Of a DNA stretch of 64,000 nt, positions 62,902 through 64,000 are shown piece after piece. Within the stretch, counting starts at the first letter, position 1. Every line of letters begins with the position of its first letter. Under the pieces are notes generated by a model. The model made no database searches. It saw only the letters and a program-made list of their open reading frames with translations, and had not been told where the DNA came from. Source of the stretch: Tautonia marina (GTDB taxonomy: Bacteria > Planctomycetota > Planctomycetia > Isosphaerales > Isosphaeraceae); the NCBI RefSeq assembly GCF_009177065.1, contig NZ_WEZF01000012.1:124001-188000 (forward strand), given 5' to 3'. The position numbers and the translations under genes are program-made.

Positions 62902-64000
62902 TTAATCCGCCTCGGGAGCCTTCGGTAGCAACGAGATCTCCAGATGGCTCGGGAATTCGGGCGAATGATAGACCCGATGCGTCTGACGAGTGAAGTCGTC
63001 CTCGTCCGCTTCGAAGATGTTCGGAACAAACGTCTGAGGGTTCCGATCAAAGAGTGGGAACCAGCTACTCTGAACGTGGACCAGAATTCGATGACCCTTC
63101 TTGAACGTGTGGAAAACATCTTGAAGGGGCAGATCAATCGGGGTGACTTCGCCGGGAACGAACGGCTCTGGCGATTCAAAACTGTTGCGGAACCGTCCTC
63201 GGATGATCTCTCCTCGAACAAGCTGCTCGTAATCGCCGAATTCGACTCCCTCGGGAGCGTGTTCCTCAGTCGGATGGTCGCCCGGATACTCGTCGATCAG
63301 CTTCACGACCCAGTCGGCATCGGTCCCGGTGGTCGAGACAAAGAGCCGGGCGATCATCGGGCCGGCCAGCGTCACGTCGGATTCGAGCACCTGAGAACGA
63401 AACGAAAGCACATCAGGACGTCGGCTGGCAAAGCGCTGATCATCGGTCATGTAGGCTCGTGGCGTCATGACGATCTGAATCTCCCCCGAGTCGGGAACCG
63501 GTGTACTCGGATCACTGATGAACTCGGAGAAGGGCTGACGGTCTTCCGCGTCCGGTGAATTGGCGGAGAGCGTCCGGTCATTGCCGAAATAGAGCTGCAC
63601 GGTCTCGACGTTTGCGGGAGGCCATTGCTCAAATTCTTCCCAACGCTTCCGCCCCGTGTCGAAGGTGAGCGCCTCGGGCAGATCAGGACCGGGGTCTGCC
63701 GGATCATTCCCTTCCTTCAGGAAATGGCGGAAGAAGCGGGCCTCGACGTCGTCCTGATACGCGGACGAGAGCCCTTCGCCGAAAGGAATTTTCCCGGTCA
63801 CCTGGGGACCATCTCCGTTGCGAGCCCAGTCACCATGACCCCAGGGTCCCATGACCATCATATTAAAGGTCTCAGGATTCTCACGCTCAATGGTCTGATA
63901 AATGGATAATGGTCCGTACAAATCCTCCGCATCGAACCAGCCTCCCACGGTCATGACCGCGGTCGAAAGCCCCTTGAGATGTGGAAGAATGGCGCGACGC
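62902..64000 (-). CDS. CocE/NonD family hydrolase, C-terminal part (cut by window edge)
   Basis: About 366 residues are visible; the frame continues to the window end (HLKGLSTAV before the in-frame Met at 63954), so the start is outside. It holds the end of the alpha/beta-hydrolase domain: VGGWFDAEDLYG (Asp of the triad) and MGPWGHGDW (His), then the X-Pro dipeptidyl-peptidase C-terminal jelly-roll (SDVTLAGPMIARLFVSTTGTDADWVVKLID and HRILVHVQSSWFPLFDRNPQ). A serine hydrolase or acylase of unknown substrate, probably exported. Confidence 0.9.
   Translation of the reverse strand, partial: RRAILPHLKGLSTAVMTVGGWFDAEDLYGPLSIYQTIERENPETFNMMVMGPWGHGDWARNGDGPQVTGKIPFGEGLSSAYQDDVEARFFRHFLKEGNDPADPGPDLPEALTFDTGRKRWEEFEQWPPANVETVQLYFGNDRTLSANSPDAEDRQPFSEFISDPSTPVPDSGEIQIVMTPRAYMTDDQRFASRRPDVLSFRSQVLESDVTLAGPMIARLFVSTTGTDADWVVKLIDEYPGDHPTEEHAPEGVEFGDYEQLVRGEIIRGRFRNSFESPEPFVPGEVTPIDLPLQDVFHTFKKGHRILVHVQSSWFPLFDRNPQTFVPNIFEADEDDFTRQTHRVYHSPEFPSHLEISLLPKAPEAD

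Overview
The window reads as chromosome of a high-GC planctomycete, most likely family Isosphaeraceae. I base this on the secreted planctomycete gene families (DUF1501, PSCyt1/DUF1549/DUF1553, a DUF1080 + beta-propeller + cytochrome c fusion), many single-TM or Tat-exported proteins, ECF sigma/anti-sigma pairs, a Fae-family protein, GlgB and LL-diaminopimelate aminotransferase. The species cannot be fixed from sequence alone. About 56 protein genes and two tRNAs are supported; gene density is normal and most gene ends carry GC-rich hairpins.

Layout. 1-832 has no convincing gene. It holds two blocks of a direct heptamer, GGTGCGC, with an 11/12-bp rhythm, and a terminator. 833-8408: secreted DUF1080/propeller/cytochrome protein, Fae-like protein, tRNA-Leu(CAA), archaeal-type phosphoglycerate mutase, and two tandem retropepsin-PDZ proteins. 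8685-11838: a lipid-linked oligosaccharide flippase carrying an apparent in-frame 297-bp inserted domain, a TM protein, and a cold-shock-DUF1294 fusion. 11966-17649 (minus): an ECF sigma / anti-sigma / exported helical protein / PSCyt-DUF1549-DUF1553 / DUF1501 operon. 17970-24746: acyl-CoA/ACP synthetase, FHA-kinase, small membrane proteins, cysteine desulfurase, and a low-complexity exported protein. 24982-27680: ECF sigma / anti-sigma-like / double-PDZ operon.

27771-43521: Tat-exported propeller protein, precorrin-2 dehydrogenase, UDP-glucose dehydrogenase, PRC-barrel protein, large exported protein of unknown role, double NIPSNAP protein, PhoD phosphatase, a methylcitrate-cycle cluster (prpD-prpB-prpC), Tat aldo/keto reductase, tRNA-Cys and prephenate dehydrogenase. 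44016-51820: TPR protein, YebC, DapL, FolK fused to a decayed nucleoside-kinase-like domain, SmpB, a DnaA-like ATPase, and a Gly/Tyr-rich exported protein. 52039-58433: glycogen branching enzyme and a receiver-kinase / PAS-kinase / receiver signalling operon. 58552-61534 (minus): YqgE, CoaX, Obg, L27. 61787-62888: three small helical proteins, the first WXG100-like. The right edge cuts a CocE/NonD-type hydrolase.

The two observations I rate highest are the phased heptamer array at the left edge and the in-frame mobile-looking domain inside the flippase. The WXG100-like trio and a Fae-family protein lacking the expected catalytic His are next. All family assignments come from reading motifs by eye; no database search was run.
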